35,107 nucleotides of DNA, taken from contig JAGTRV010000011.1 in the NCBI GenBank assembly GCA_018262245.1, positions 1-35,107 on the forward strand. Direction: 5' to 3'. The translations under genes were made by a program, and so were the position numbers. The notes beneath the pieces are model-generated. The model ran no database searches and was not told the origin of the DNA. It worked only from the letters and a program-made list of their open reading frames with translations. This stretch comes from Pseudomonadota bacterium. GTDB lineage: Bacteria; Pseudomonadota; Gammaproteobacteria; Burkholderiales; Rhodocyclaceae. Positions 26,668-35,107 of this stretch are shown here, in pieces. Position 1 is the first letter of the stretch. Each line of letters starts with the position of its first letter.

Positions 26668-29289
26668 ATGAAACGTACTCTGCTGGCCGCTATCGCGGCA
26701 TTCGTCACCCTTGCCGCTGGCATCGGAATATTCCAGAACCAACACCACAGCATCGGCGACGCCTTGGCCGCGAATGCGCCAGTCAGCGTTGCAGCGCCGC
26801 CCGCCGGAAAATCCATCCCAGAAGTCTCTTCCGTCGATCAGGACGCGCCCTATCACGAGGCCTGCGCCCGTGAGGGGCTGAACGAGTCCGAATGCGTCGG
26901 CCGCCTGATCTGGTTCAAGGCCACCGCCGGCAACGACCGTTTCCACACCTACACCTTCCAGCAGCGCATTGGCGTGCTGATCGACTGGTTCCGCGTGCTG
27001 CGCGCTGACCAACGCGACGACCGTTTCTGGGCCTGGGGCATCATCAACGACCCGGCCTGCTGCAAGCCGGGCGACCCGGACTGCCCGGCCAAATCGGCCG
27101 AGGAGACCTATGGCTTCGACTGGTGCCCGGGCGACGACGTGCTGCTCAAGTACGTCGGCAAGCCCGGCTACGTGGACCCGGCCTGCAGCCTGAAGGACGC
27201 CGCGCTCGACCCGGACGATCCGCACAGCCAGGGCGGCAAGGTGGATCAGCGCCATTCGGCCTGCGACCTCAAGTTCGGCACCTCGACCGGGGCGCTCGGT
27301 ATCCGCAAATTCCCCAACCCGCGCTTCGACGCCGCCAAGTGGCAAGTGCTGAACGGCGGCAATGCCAGCTGGGCCGGCTTCAACGCCACCAAGGTGGCCG
27401 CCACCGGCGTCGAGTCGGACGCCCGCGTCAGCAAGCTGGCCGATGCCTCGGTCGAACCGCCCTTCCTGATCGGCACCGCCTGCGGCTCCTGCCACATCGC
27501 CTTCGACCCGCTCAACCCGCCGGCCGACCCGGCGCATCCGAAGTGGGACAACATCAAGGGGCTGATCGGCAACCAGTACACCCGGATGTCCGAACTGCTC
27601 ACCTCCGGCATGCCGAAGAGCAGCCTGGAATACCAGATGTTCGCCCACGCCCGCCCCGGCGTCACCGACACCTCGGCCATCTCGCACGACCAGGTCAACA
27701 ACCCCGGCACCATCAACGCGCTGATCAACGTCGCCCAGCGCCCGGTGTTCAAGGGCGAAATGGTCACCAAATGGCGCAAGGCCAACACCTGCGGTACCGA
27801 GAAGGATGAGGACAAGTGCTGGTGCGAACCGGGCCGCAACGGCAAGTGCTGGCAGAAGAGCACGCGCGACGACGACACCACCACCATCTTCCTCGGCGGC
27901 CAGAAGGTCGTGCTGCCCGGCGTGCATCACATCCTGAAGGGCGGCGAGGATTCGATCGGTGCCCAGGAAGCCATCCAGCGCGTCTATTTCAATATCGGCT
28001 CGTGCTCCGAACAGTGCTGGGTCAACAACTTCACCGACATGCGGCAACTGGACCCGGAACAGCGCGGCTACGGCCAGACGGCATTCAACATCGGCCAGTG
28101 CCGGCGCGACTGCCCGAACTTCCGTGCCGTCGAGGACCGCCTGCAGAACATCCTCGATTTCTTCGCCTCGGCCGAATCGGATGAAAGCGACCTGTACGCA
28201 GCCCGCGCCAACCAGCGCAAGGCGAAAAATCCGGCCGCCACGTACACACGGGCCGAGCTTGCCGCCGACCTCGAGAAGGAATTCGGCAAGGGCGCCGTCG
28301 GACGCGGCCAGACGGTCTTCGCCGACAACTGCGCGCGCTGCCATTCGAGCATCCCGGAAAGCGCCGGCGGCGCCTTCAAGAACCGCGACTTCACGGCGCC
28401 CAACGATGCCCATCCGCGCAAGGTGCGCGCCGATTTCCTGGGCAACGACCAGCCGACCGCCGTCACCGAAGTCGGCACCTTCCGCTGCCGGGCGCTGCAC
28501 TCCAACCACAAGCCGGGCCATCTCTACATGGAATACGCCTCCAACACGCTGCACAAGCAGCCGCCGGTCGCCGACATTCCGGAACGCCCCGAACTGAAGG
28601 ACGGCGGCCGCGGCTATATGCGCAACGTCTCGCTGGTCAATGTCTGGGCCACCGCGCCGTTCATGCACAACAACGCCGTCGGCCCGGAAATCTGCGGCAA
28701 GCCGGCCAACAAGGACAACGATTTCCACCGTGCCCGCTACGTCAGCGCCGATGGCAAACTGCTGCCCGAACAGCCCGACTGCGTGCGCTACGACCCGACG
28801 GTGGACGGCCGCTTCGACCTCTACAAGCGCTCGATGTTCGAACTGCTGCACCCCAGGGAGCGCGGCGCCAAGCGCACGCTGACCAATGCCGACCTGCTGC
28901 TCGACGTCGGCATCCGCCCCCTCGACGGCAAGACCGAGAAACCGCTCGGCGGCTTCGGCCAGGTGAAAATTGCGGCCGGCGCCAGCGCCGGTTTCCTGAA
29001 TGGCCTGGAGTACAAGCAACTGGTCGGCGACCTCTTCCTCGCCAAGCGCCACCCCGAGCAGCTGGAAAAGGCCGGCCGCAAGGCCCTGCAGCCAACCCTG
29101 CTGGAGATTGCCGACGAGGTTCTGAAAAATCCGTCGCGCTTTGTTGAAATCCTGCGCGAGAAGCGCGATTTCCTCAGCGCCCATTACGAGACCTGCACCC
29201 AGGAGATCGAAAACGAGGGTCACCGCTTCGGCGAGGATCTTTCCGAAGCCGACAAGAAGGCGCTGACTGCCTTCCTCGCCACCCTCTAA
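26668..29289 (+). CDS. Large exported c-type cytochrome (two CxxCH), RoxA-like/di-heme peroxidase-like
   Basis: Signal peptide; CGSCH and CARCH; VNVWATAPFMHNNAVGP motif. Confidence 0.8.
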   Translation: MKRTLLAAIAAFVTLAAGIGIFQNQHHSIGDALAANAPVSVAAPPAGKSIPEVSSVDQDAPYHEACAREGLNESECVGRLIWFKATAGNDRFHTYTFQQRIGVLIDWFRVLRADQRDDRFWAWGIINDPACCKPGDPDCPAKSAEETYGFDWCPGDDVLLKYVGKPGYVDPACSLKDAALDPDDPHSQGGKVDQRHSACDLKFGTSTGALGIRKFPNPRFDAAKWQVLNGGNASWAGFNATKVAATGVESDARVSKLADASVEPPFLIGTACGSCHIAFDPLNPPADPAHPKWDNIKGLIGNQYTRMSELLTSGMPKSSLEYQMFAHARPGVTDTSAISHDQVNNPGTINALINVAQRPVFKGEMVTKWRKANTCGTEKDEDKCWCEPGRNGKCWQKSTRDDDTTTIFLGGQKVVLPGVHHILKGGEDSIGAQEAIQRVYFNIGSCSEQCWVNNFTDMRQLDPEQRGYGQTAFNIGQCRRDCPNFRAVEDRLQNILDFFASAESDESDLYAARANQRKAKNPAATYTRAELAADLEKEFGKGAVGRGQTVFADNCARCHSSIPESAGGAFKNRDFTAPNDAHPRKVRADFLGNDQPTAVTEVGTFRCRALHSNHKPGHLYMEYASNTLHKQPPVADIPERPELKDGGRGYMRNVSLVNVWATAPFMHNNAVGPEICGKPANKDNDFHRARYVSADGKLLPEQPDCVRYDPTVDGRFDLYKRSMFELLHPRERGAKRTLTNADLLLDVGIRPLDGKTEKPLGGFGQVKIAAGASAGFLNGLEYKQLVGDLFLAKRHPEQLEKAGRKALQPTLLEIADEVLKNPSRFVEILREKRDFLSAHYETCTQEIENEGHRFGEDLSEADKKALTAFLATL

Positions 29290-29307
29290 GGCACGGGAGA
29301 TCAGATC

Positions 29308-30210
29308 ATGGGACTGCACACCTTCACCCCGCGCACTGGCCGGATCGCCCTCACCACTCTCAGCGCCCTCGCCATCCTGATGCTGGCCGCCTGCAGCAAA
29401 CCGGAGCCGCCGAACATCGGCTTCGCCCCCTACGGCAAGGACTACGCGACCAAGATGAGCCTGGCCCAGGTCGAGTACAAATACCCGATCCCGGCGGCAG
29501 AACTCGCCAAGATCACGCCGGACTACCTGGCCAAGCTGGACCAGGAGCAACTCGACCAGATCTACGCCCGCTTGCCGGCCGGCCCCATTCCGGATGGCGC
29601 TTTCGACGGCCGCATCCTGCTGCCGCGCGGCGAGAGCGGCAAGTTCCGGCTATCCGAAATCGTCGGCGGTTTCACCGGCATGGGCCTGCACCTCAAGGGC
29701 CTGCTGATCGAGGATGTCGGCGAGGCGCTTTGGCGCGGCAAGGTCTTCTTCCGTGACGAACGGGTACTGCGCAACCGCATCGAAGACCTGTCGGTGCTGA
29801 AAAAGATCGGGCTGGTCGAAGGCGAGCCGAAGAAGATGAGCTATGGCGGCAAGGAAACCTGGCTGCTCTTCCCGGCCAAGCTCTACTGCGGGCAAAGCCT
29901 GCTCGACGCCCGCCGCGAATCGATCATCATCGATTATTCCTTCACCGACGAAATCGCGGGCTACCAGGAGAGCCCGGACTTCCTCGCCGGTCGCCGTGGC
30001 CTCAAGGTACGCGACGAAATCCGCATGATCCACCCCGGTCTCTACCTTGGCCGCGCCTACCTCGACCGTGGTTTCGCGCTGAATTTCACGCTCTATGACA
30101 AGACCACCGACGACAAGGCGCGGGACGATTTCGTGAAGACCGGCAAGGTTCAGGAAGACTGTTGGCCGGGCACACAGGCACGGACCACCGTTGCCGCCGC
30201 CAAGCCCTGA
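29308..30210 (+). CDS. Conserved lipoprotein of unknown function in cytochrome cluster
   Basis: Lipobox LMLAACSKP; 18-bp gap from the upstream cytochrome gene. Confidence 0.75.
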   Translation: MGLHTFTPRTGRIALTTLSALAILMLAACSKPEPPNIGFAPYGKDYATKMSLAQVEYKYPIPAAELAKITPDYLAKLDQEQLDQIYARLPAGPIPDGAFDGRILLPRGESGKFRLSEIVGGFTGMGLHLKGLLIEDVGEALWRGKVFFRDERVLRNRIEDLSVLKKIGLVEGEPKKMSYGGKETWLLFPAKLYCGQSLLDARRESIIIDYSFTDEIAGYQESPDFLAGRRGLKVRDEIRMIHPGLYLGRAYLDRGFALNFTLYDKTTDDKARDDFVKTGKVQEDCWPGTQARTTVAAAKP

Positions 30211-30244
30211 GCGACGCGGATACATACAGCCATGAGGATTCGTC

Positions 30245-32518
30245 ATGACGCTGCCCCTGGCTCTTTGCACGGGACTCTGCTTGCTGGCTTTCAGCGGGGC
30301 AACGGCCATGGCTGCCGGGAAGTCTGAAGCCACCTGGGTAGTCGACCCGGCGCTTCCCGGCGAAAACCTGCCGCCTGTCGGGCGTTCGCAATTCGACCGT
30401 TTGTTTGCTTCCGAGCGCGCAGGCAAGGTCGACTACGACCTGCCCTTCCCCTTCGAAGCGCTGCTCGGCCGCATCGACTCCCAACTCAGCGGTGATCCAT
30501 CCAGCCCGCTGCCGCCGGCCAAGCGGGTTCTGATTCCACTCGGGCGTTCGCTGCAGCGCACTGCCGCCGCGCCCGATTATTTCGCGTTCCCGCGCGTGGT
30601 GGTCGCCGTCGATTCACCGCCGGCCTCGCCGTCAAACCTGCTGCTGAAGGATCGCCTGTACATCGGCTATCAGGAAAAATCGGCGGTACTGGAAGTGATC
30701 AGTTACAACGAAACGGTCGGACGTTTCGAGTTCCAGCTGGTCAAGGACTATCGGGCCGGCGGAGAACCGCAGGTGGTCTACGCCAATCGCACACTCTGCT
30801 ACGCCTGCCACCAGAACGGCGCGCCGATCTTCTCGCGCGCCCTGTGGGACGAAACCAACGCCAATCCACAAGTCGCCGCGTTGCTTGCTGCCAGTGGAAA
30901 AAGCTTCTACGGAATCCCGCCCGAACGGGGCGTCGACGTCCCCTACGCCATTGACATCGCCATCAAGCGTTCCAACGGCTTTGCCCTGACCCAGCGCCTG
31001 TGGCAAGAAGGTTGCGGTGACGCCGACCTGTCTGGCCGCCGCTGCCGTGCCGGCCTGTTCACCGCCGCGTTGCGTCATGTTCTCGCCGATGGCCGCAAGG
31101 CTGCGGTAGCGGCACTCTTGCCTGCCGAAATCGCGCGGCGCTGGCCCGGCGGACTCGCCACCGCCCCCGCAGACATTCCCAACCGGAATCCTCTGCAGGG
31201 CCTAACCAGTTGGCCCGATGACGCGGCCCGACAGGTGGCCTACTCTCACGTTCCGGCCCGCTTCGAACCTTTGGCGCCACGTCAGCCTCAGGCAATCTGG
31301 CGAGCCGATGCCACCGATGCGATGGATCAACTGGTCAACGGCTTGGCCGAATTCGTCGCCGCCAGCGACCGTCAACGGCTCGAAAACGCGCTCGCTGCCC
31401 GACCAGCACATGTCGTCCGCCATGAAGTACCCTGCCGCTTTGAAACCCGAGCTTCCCGCTGGTCGGTGCGTTGTCAGCCGGCCGCTGGCGAGACCGGTCC
31501 GCAACTGACTGCGACACTCGAAATAACACGTGGAAAGGTATCGGGCGGGAGGCTGGAACGCTTAGCCCTGCCGGGCGGTGATACCCTGAGTTCCGTAGCG
31601 CTAATCGGCACAGCCCCTCGCTCCAATGAGCAATTCTCCCTTGTCCCAGAGGCTACCTCTAGGCAATCACAGATACGCCCGTCACACCGGCGAAAGCGAC
31701 CGCAGGAAGTGCAGAGCCCGGTGTCCAGTTCCACGGTTGTTCTGGATTCCGGCTTTCGCCGGAATGACGATTCTCCGACCAATCGTCCCAGGGGTGCCGA
31801 CGGCAACCCGCTGACGCGCATCGCCTTTCAGGTTTCATCGAACGATCCGACTGATGGCCGTGTGACCGTCGATTTTCGCCAGGAGTTTTCCGGCGTCGAG
31901 AAAGCCGTCATGGACATGGCTGAAGGTCCGGACGGCGCGGCGCTTTTCGGCGCCCGCCCGTTTCCGCGCGAACAGCTTTTCGCGGCGCTGCTTTCCCGGC
32001 TGGACGCACCGGTTGTAGCGGCCTGTTGTCAGGCCGCCGACAAGCTTCCGCCACCGCACCTCGAAGTACCCGCTATCGCACCGGGCAGCTCGGCCACGAT
32101 GCCGATGGAAAAGGCCCTGCAGGGCTTCTACCCCTACTGTGCCACCTGCCACCAGAGCGCCGAGACATTCCCACCGAATTTCCTTTCCGGCAATGCCACG
32201 CAGGTCGCCGCCCAACTGCGCCAATGCGCACCGCGTCTTTACGTGCGACTAGCCATGGCGGACCTGACACCCGAGCAACGGGACAAGACCCCGATGCCGC
32301 CGGAGAGCCTGCTGCCTGCCTTCGCCACAACTAGTGCCGGCTGGCGTACCAGCCCCGCACGCGCCGCGCTGTTCGCCCAAGTTAGCGACTGGCTGAAAGC
32401 CGAAACCGGACAGCCCCCAAACCTGAGCCAGCTGCTGGCCGGTGGTTACGAGGCTCTGCGCCCCTGTCTGCCGACAAATGACTCCGTGATGCACCCACCA
32501 CGAAGGGAAGCACCATGA
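30245..32518 (+). CDS. Exported c-type cytochrome-like protein (two CxxCH) with internal REP-derived segment
   Basis: Signal peptide; CYACHQNG and CATCHQS; internal LDSGFRRNDD peptide encoded by a REP sequence. Confidence 0.8.
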   Translation: MTLPLALCTGLCLLAFSGATAMAAGKSEATWVVDPALPGENLPPVGRSQFDRLFASERAGKVDYDLPFPFEALLGRIDSQLSGDPSSPLPPAKRVLIPLGRSLQRTAAAPDYFAFPRVVVAVDSPPASPSNLLLKDRLYIGYQEKSAVLEVISYNETVGRFEFQLVKDYRAGGEPQVVYANRTLCYACHQNGAPIFSRALWDETNANPQVAALLAASGKSFYGIPPERGVDVPYAIDIAIKRSNGFALTQRLWQEGCGDADLSGRRCRAGLFTAALRHVLADGRKAAVAALLPAEIARRWPGGLATAPADIPNRNPLQGLTSWPDDAARQVAYSHVPARFEPLAPRQPQAIWRADATDAMDQLVNGLAEFVAASDRQRLENALAARPAHVVRHEVPCRFETRASRWSVRCQPAAGETGPQLTATLEITRGKVSGGRLERLALPGGDTLSSVALIGTAPRSNEQFSLVPEATSRQSQIRPSHRRKRPQEVQSPVSSSTVVLDSGFRRNDDSPTNRPRGADGNPLTRIAFQVSSNDPTDGRVTVDFRQEFSGVEKAVMDMAEGPDGAALFGARPFPREQLFAALLSRLDAPVVAACCQAADKLPPPHLEVPAIAPGSSATMPMEKALQGFYPYCATCHQSAETFPPNFLSGNATQVAAQLRQCAPRLYVRLAMADLTPEQRDKTPMPPESLLPAFATTSAGWRTSPARAALFAQVSDWLKAETGQPPNLSQLLAGGYEALRPCLPTNDSVMHPPRREAP
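31678..31769. repeat. REP pair (inverted orientation) inside a coding sequence
   Basis: cccgtcacaccggcgaaagcg (31678-31698, degenerate) and ctggattccggctttcgccggaatgacg (31742-31769); the latter is identical over 28 nt to the copy at 34395. Confidence 0.8.
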
Positions 32519-34032
32519 CTGACAATTTCAAACGCGCGGATAACCCGTGGAAGCGGCGCTTCCTGATCCTCTTCATTATCACCATAGTCATTCCGGTGCT
32601 TATTGCCGTGTGGCTGTTCAATCGCTTCGGCGGCGACGTTCCGGTCGATTACGACAGTCCGACCGAGCACTTCAAGTACGGGTCGACCGGTGGCGAGCAC
32701 GAAATGGGCTTTCCCTACTGGATCTGGCGGGCGCTGCCGGAAGTCTGCCCGCAGTATCTGCCGGGAAAGGGCTACCAGTCGCTGGGCATGATCTATGAGA
32801 AGAACCCGGACGGTAGCGAGCGAGATGTTCCGGTCGGCACTTCGAAACGGCGTTTTCAGGGCATAGACCGGGTTTTCTTGAATTGCGCCGTGTGTCATGT
32901 CAGCACCGTGCGCACCGCCATCGACCAGCCGCCGGCGCTTGTGCTTGGCATGCCTGCCGCGACCTTCAACATCAAAGGTTTCGAAGAGTTTTTGTTCCGC
33001 TGCGCCGCCGATCCGAAATTCTCCAAGGAATACGTCGTTCCTGAAATTCAGCGCCAGGGCGCCGACCTTGATCTGCTCGACCGCTATCTGGTTTATCCGG
33101 TTGCCATCGCCATCATGCGCGACCGGGTGCTGGCACTGGCCGGACGCTTCGACTGGGTGTTCAAGCAGCGCGAGTGGGGCCCGGGCCGGGTCGACACCTT
33201 CAATTCGGCCAAGGTCATCTTCAACTTCCCGATGGCGCATCTCGACCCGAAAGAGCTGGACGCGCCCGCCGACTTCCCTTCGATCTGGCGACAACGCCAG
33301 CGTAAGGAGCCAAAGGAAATGCAACTGCACTGGGACGGTAACAACACGACCGTCGAGGAACGCAACAAGAGTGCCGCCTTCGGTACCGGCACAACACCGC
33401 CGACCATCGATCTGGCGCGCATCAAGCGCGTCGAGGACTGGCTGCTGGACGCCAAGCCGCCGTCTTTCAAGGACTTCTTCTCGATTGACGCGCAACTCGC
33501 CGCAACGGGTGCGCCGATCTATCAGGAGTACTGCGCCGCCTGCCACGGCGCCTCAGGCAGCAATTTCACCGGCGAATACGTCGGCCAGGTGGTGCCGCTG
33601 GAAAAGATCGGCACCGACCGCCGCCGTCTCGATTCCTACACCTATACGCTGGCGGTGAACCAGGCCACGCTCTATGCCGGCTACCCGTGGCGATTCACTC
33701 ATTTCCAAAAGACCCACGGTTACGCCAACATGCCGCTCGATGGCCTCTGGCTGCGCGCGCCGTATTTGCATAACGGCGCAGTGCCCAGCCTGCGCGACCT
33801 GCTCGAACCTGCAGCCACGCGACCAAAGGACTTCTATCGTGGCAACGACGTCTTCGACCCGGTCAAGGTTGGTTTCGTCTCGGACGTTCCGGAAGCCAAC
33901 GGCAAGAAATTCTTCCACTTCGACACCGCACAAGCCGGCAACGGCAACGCTGGCCACGAAGGCAAGGCCTACGGTACCGAACTCTCCGACGCCGAGAAAA
34001 CGGCGCTGGTCGAGTTCCTCAAAACGTTTTGA
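32515..34032 (+). CDS. Membrane-anchored c-type cytochrome, RoxA-like (two CxxCH)
   Basis: N-term TM; CAVCH and CAACHG; LDGLWLRAPYLHNGAVPSLRDLL; overlaps the upstream gene by 4 nt. Confidence 0.82.
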   Translation: MTDNFKRADNPWKRRFLILFIITIVIPVLIAVWLFNRFGGDVPVDYDSPTEHFKYGSTGGEHEMGFPYWIWRALPEVCPQYLPGKGYQSLGMIYEKNPDGSERDVPVGTSKRRFQGIDRVFLNCAVCHVSTVRTAIDQPPALVLGMPAATFNIKGFEEFLFRCAADPKFSKEYVVPEIQRQGADLDLLDRYLVYPVAIAIMRDRVLALAGRFDWVFKQREWGPGRVDTFNSAKVIFNFPMAHLDPKELDAPADFPSIWRQRQRKEPKEMQLHWDGNNTTVEERNKSAAFGTGTTPPTIDLARIKRVEDWLLDAKPPSFKDFFSIDAQLAATGAPIYQEYCAACHGASGSNFTGEYVGQVVPLEKIGTDRRRLDSYTYTLAVNQATLYAGYPWRFTHFQKTHGYANMPLDGLWLRAPYLHNGAVPSLRDLLEPAATRPKDFYRGNDVFDPVKVGFVSDVPEANGKKFFHFDTAQAGNGNAGHEGKAYGTELSDAEKTALVEFLKTF

Positions 34033-34057
34033 ATAACGTATGAGCCAATTTCACCCG

Positions 34058-34086
34058 CCGTCATTCCGGCGAAAGCCGGAATCCAG
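34058..34086. repeat. REP element, left inverted copy
   Basis: ccgtcattccggcgaaagccggaatccag; exact reverse complement of 34395-34423. Confidence 0.9.
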
Positions 34087-34096
34087 AAAAGGCACA

Positions 34097-34382
34097 TCAG
34101 ACAATGTCGCCGTACAAATCTCGCCACTCTGGATTGTTGGACTCAATGAGCGAGAGCTTCCATGCACGTCGCCACTCCTTGATGGCCTTTTCACGCTCAA
34201 TGGCCGGTTGCATCGTATCGTGAAGCTCGTACCACACCAGCGTATGGACGCCGTACTTCTTGGTAAATCCTTCCACGAGGTTTTTTTTGTTGCCAAATCC
34301 TTTGGACAAGATCGGACGTGACGCCAGTGTAAAGCGTACCGTTTCTGCGACTGGCAAGGATATAGACACATGGCTGTTTCAT
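34097..34382 (-). pseudogene. GIY-YIG nuclease family ORF, split by a frameshift at an A8 run
   Basis: MKQPCVYILASRRNGTLYTGVTSDLVQRIWQQK (frame 1) then KKNLVEGFTKKYGVHTLVWYELHDTMQPAIEREKAIKEWRRAWKLSLIESNNPEWRDLYGDIV (frame 2); T8 on the + strand at 34281-34288. Confidence 0.85.
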
Positions 34383-34394
34383 CCACGCAGATTA

Positions 34395-34423
34395 CTGGAT
34401 TCCGGCTTTCGCCGGAATGACGG
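34395..34423. repeat. REP element, right inverted copy
   Basis: ctggattccggctttcgccggaatgacgg; exact reverse complement of 34058-34086. Confidence 0.9.
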
Positions 34424-34459
34424 AATGGATGTGCATCGATTCTCTGAGGGGATAACATC

Positions 34460-35107
34460 ATGACCACCACCGGCTCCCGCAAAACCTGGCTCAAAATCAT
34501 CGGCATTTTCGTATTCGTTCTGCTCGCCGTTGGCGCCTGGATTGGTTACGACCGGGGCTTCCGCGAATACCCGCAGCCGGACTGGGTTAACGCCACGCCG
34601 GAAATGCGTTTCAAGTACGGCTCGATCGGCGCCGAATACGACGCGGGAATTCCCTACTGGATTTTCTACGTTCTGCCGCGCATCTTCCCTGAAAAGCTGA
34701 CACAGGACGGCGTGGTCTTACCCGGTGGTTATGCCGCCCTCGGCGTTCCCTGGGAGATGGGCCAGGAACTGCCCGCCGGCTTCACCAAGAAGCGAATCGG
34801 TTTCGACCGCGTAGCCAACAACTGCGCCGTCTGCCACACCACCAGCTATCGGGAAACGCCGGATTCCAATCCGGTCTTCGTCGTCGGCGGCGGATCGCAC
34901 ACGACCAATGTTGAAGGCTTCTTCCGCTACCTGATCGACTGCGCCAAGGACCCGCGTTTCAACAGTGACATCCTGATGGCCGAGATCAATCGCGTCACCA
35001 AGCTCGACTTCATCGACTCGCTGCTCTATCGCTTCGTGATCATCCCGATCACCAAGAAACGCCTGCTGGAGCGCGAGGCCCAGTTCGCCTGGATCTACCG
35101 CAAGGAC
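34460..35107 (+). CDS. Membrane-anchored c-type cytochrome, paralogue of 32515-34032 (truncated by window end)
   Basis: MTTTGSRKTWLKIIGIFVFVLLAVGAWIGYDRGF...FKYGSIGAEYDAGIPYWIF...NNCAVCH; frame open to the window end. Confidence 0.82.
   Translation, partial: MTTTGSRKTWLKIIGIFVFVLLAVGAWIGYDRGFREYPQPDWVNATPEMRFKYGSIGAEYDAGIPYWIFYVLPRIFPEKLTQDGVVLPGGYAALGVPWEMGQELPAGFTKKRIGFDRVANNCAVCHTTSYRETPDSNPVFVVGGGSHTTNVEGFFRYLIDCAKDPRFNSDILMAEINRVTKLDFIDSLLYRFVIIPITKKRLLEREAQFAWIYRKD

Noticed and set aside
26596-29550. 984-aa ORF on the minus strand
   Set aside because: Shadow of the + strand cytochrome gene, which has a signal peptide and CxxCH motifs; no recognisable domain in the antisense translation.
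1-35107. CRISPR arrays, tRNA, rRNA, canonical transposases or phage genes
   Set aside because: No regularly spaced direct repeats, tRNA cloverleaf, rRNA sequence or transposase/phage ORFs were recognised in this window.

Overview
Chromosomal window from a GC-rich, probably betaproteobacterial (Rhodocyclaceae-like, inferred) genome. (1) Positions 1-2150 look like the end of an integron-type gene-cassette array with no integrase in view. It has at least four attC-like sites and small cassettes (YidD-like, a 30-aa leader-like micro-ORF, two exported unknowns), and it abuts nsrR. (2) nsrR is divergent from ccoG, with two NsrR-like palindromes between them. (3) A class-A PBP-like transglycosylase/transpeptidase follows. 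(4) Next is a 772-aa fusion of a CRP-like sensor domain, acetate kinase and PduL phosphotransacylase, with substitutions in the sensor and kinase signature motifs. (5) A histidine kinase/sigma-54 response regulator pair is divergent from a Pal/OmpA-like/DUF3106 lipoprotein cluster, with a palindromic UAS and a -24/-12 promoter candidate between them. (6) Housekeeping and sensory genes follow: TAXI-type binding protein, carboxymuconolactone decarboxylase-like protein, YcaO, MCP, CHASE-PAS hybrid kinase, FumC. (7) Positions 26668-35107 hold a run of large c-type cytochrome (RoxA-like/di-heme peroxidase-like) and lipoprotein genes. One is interrupted in frame by a REP pair. Another junction carries a 366-bp unit: a frameshifted GIY-YIG nuclease ORF bounded by perfect 29-bp inverted REP sequences. 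The most notable items are the sensor-AckA-PduL fusion, the REP-bounded GIY-YIG unit, and the cassette array end. All calls come from reading the sequence and supplied translations; no searches were run.
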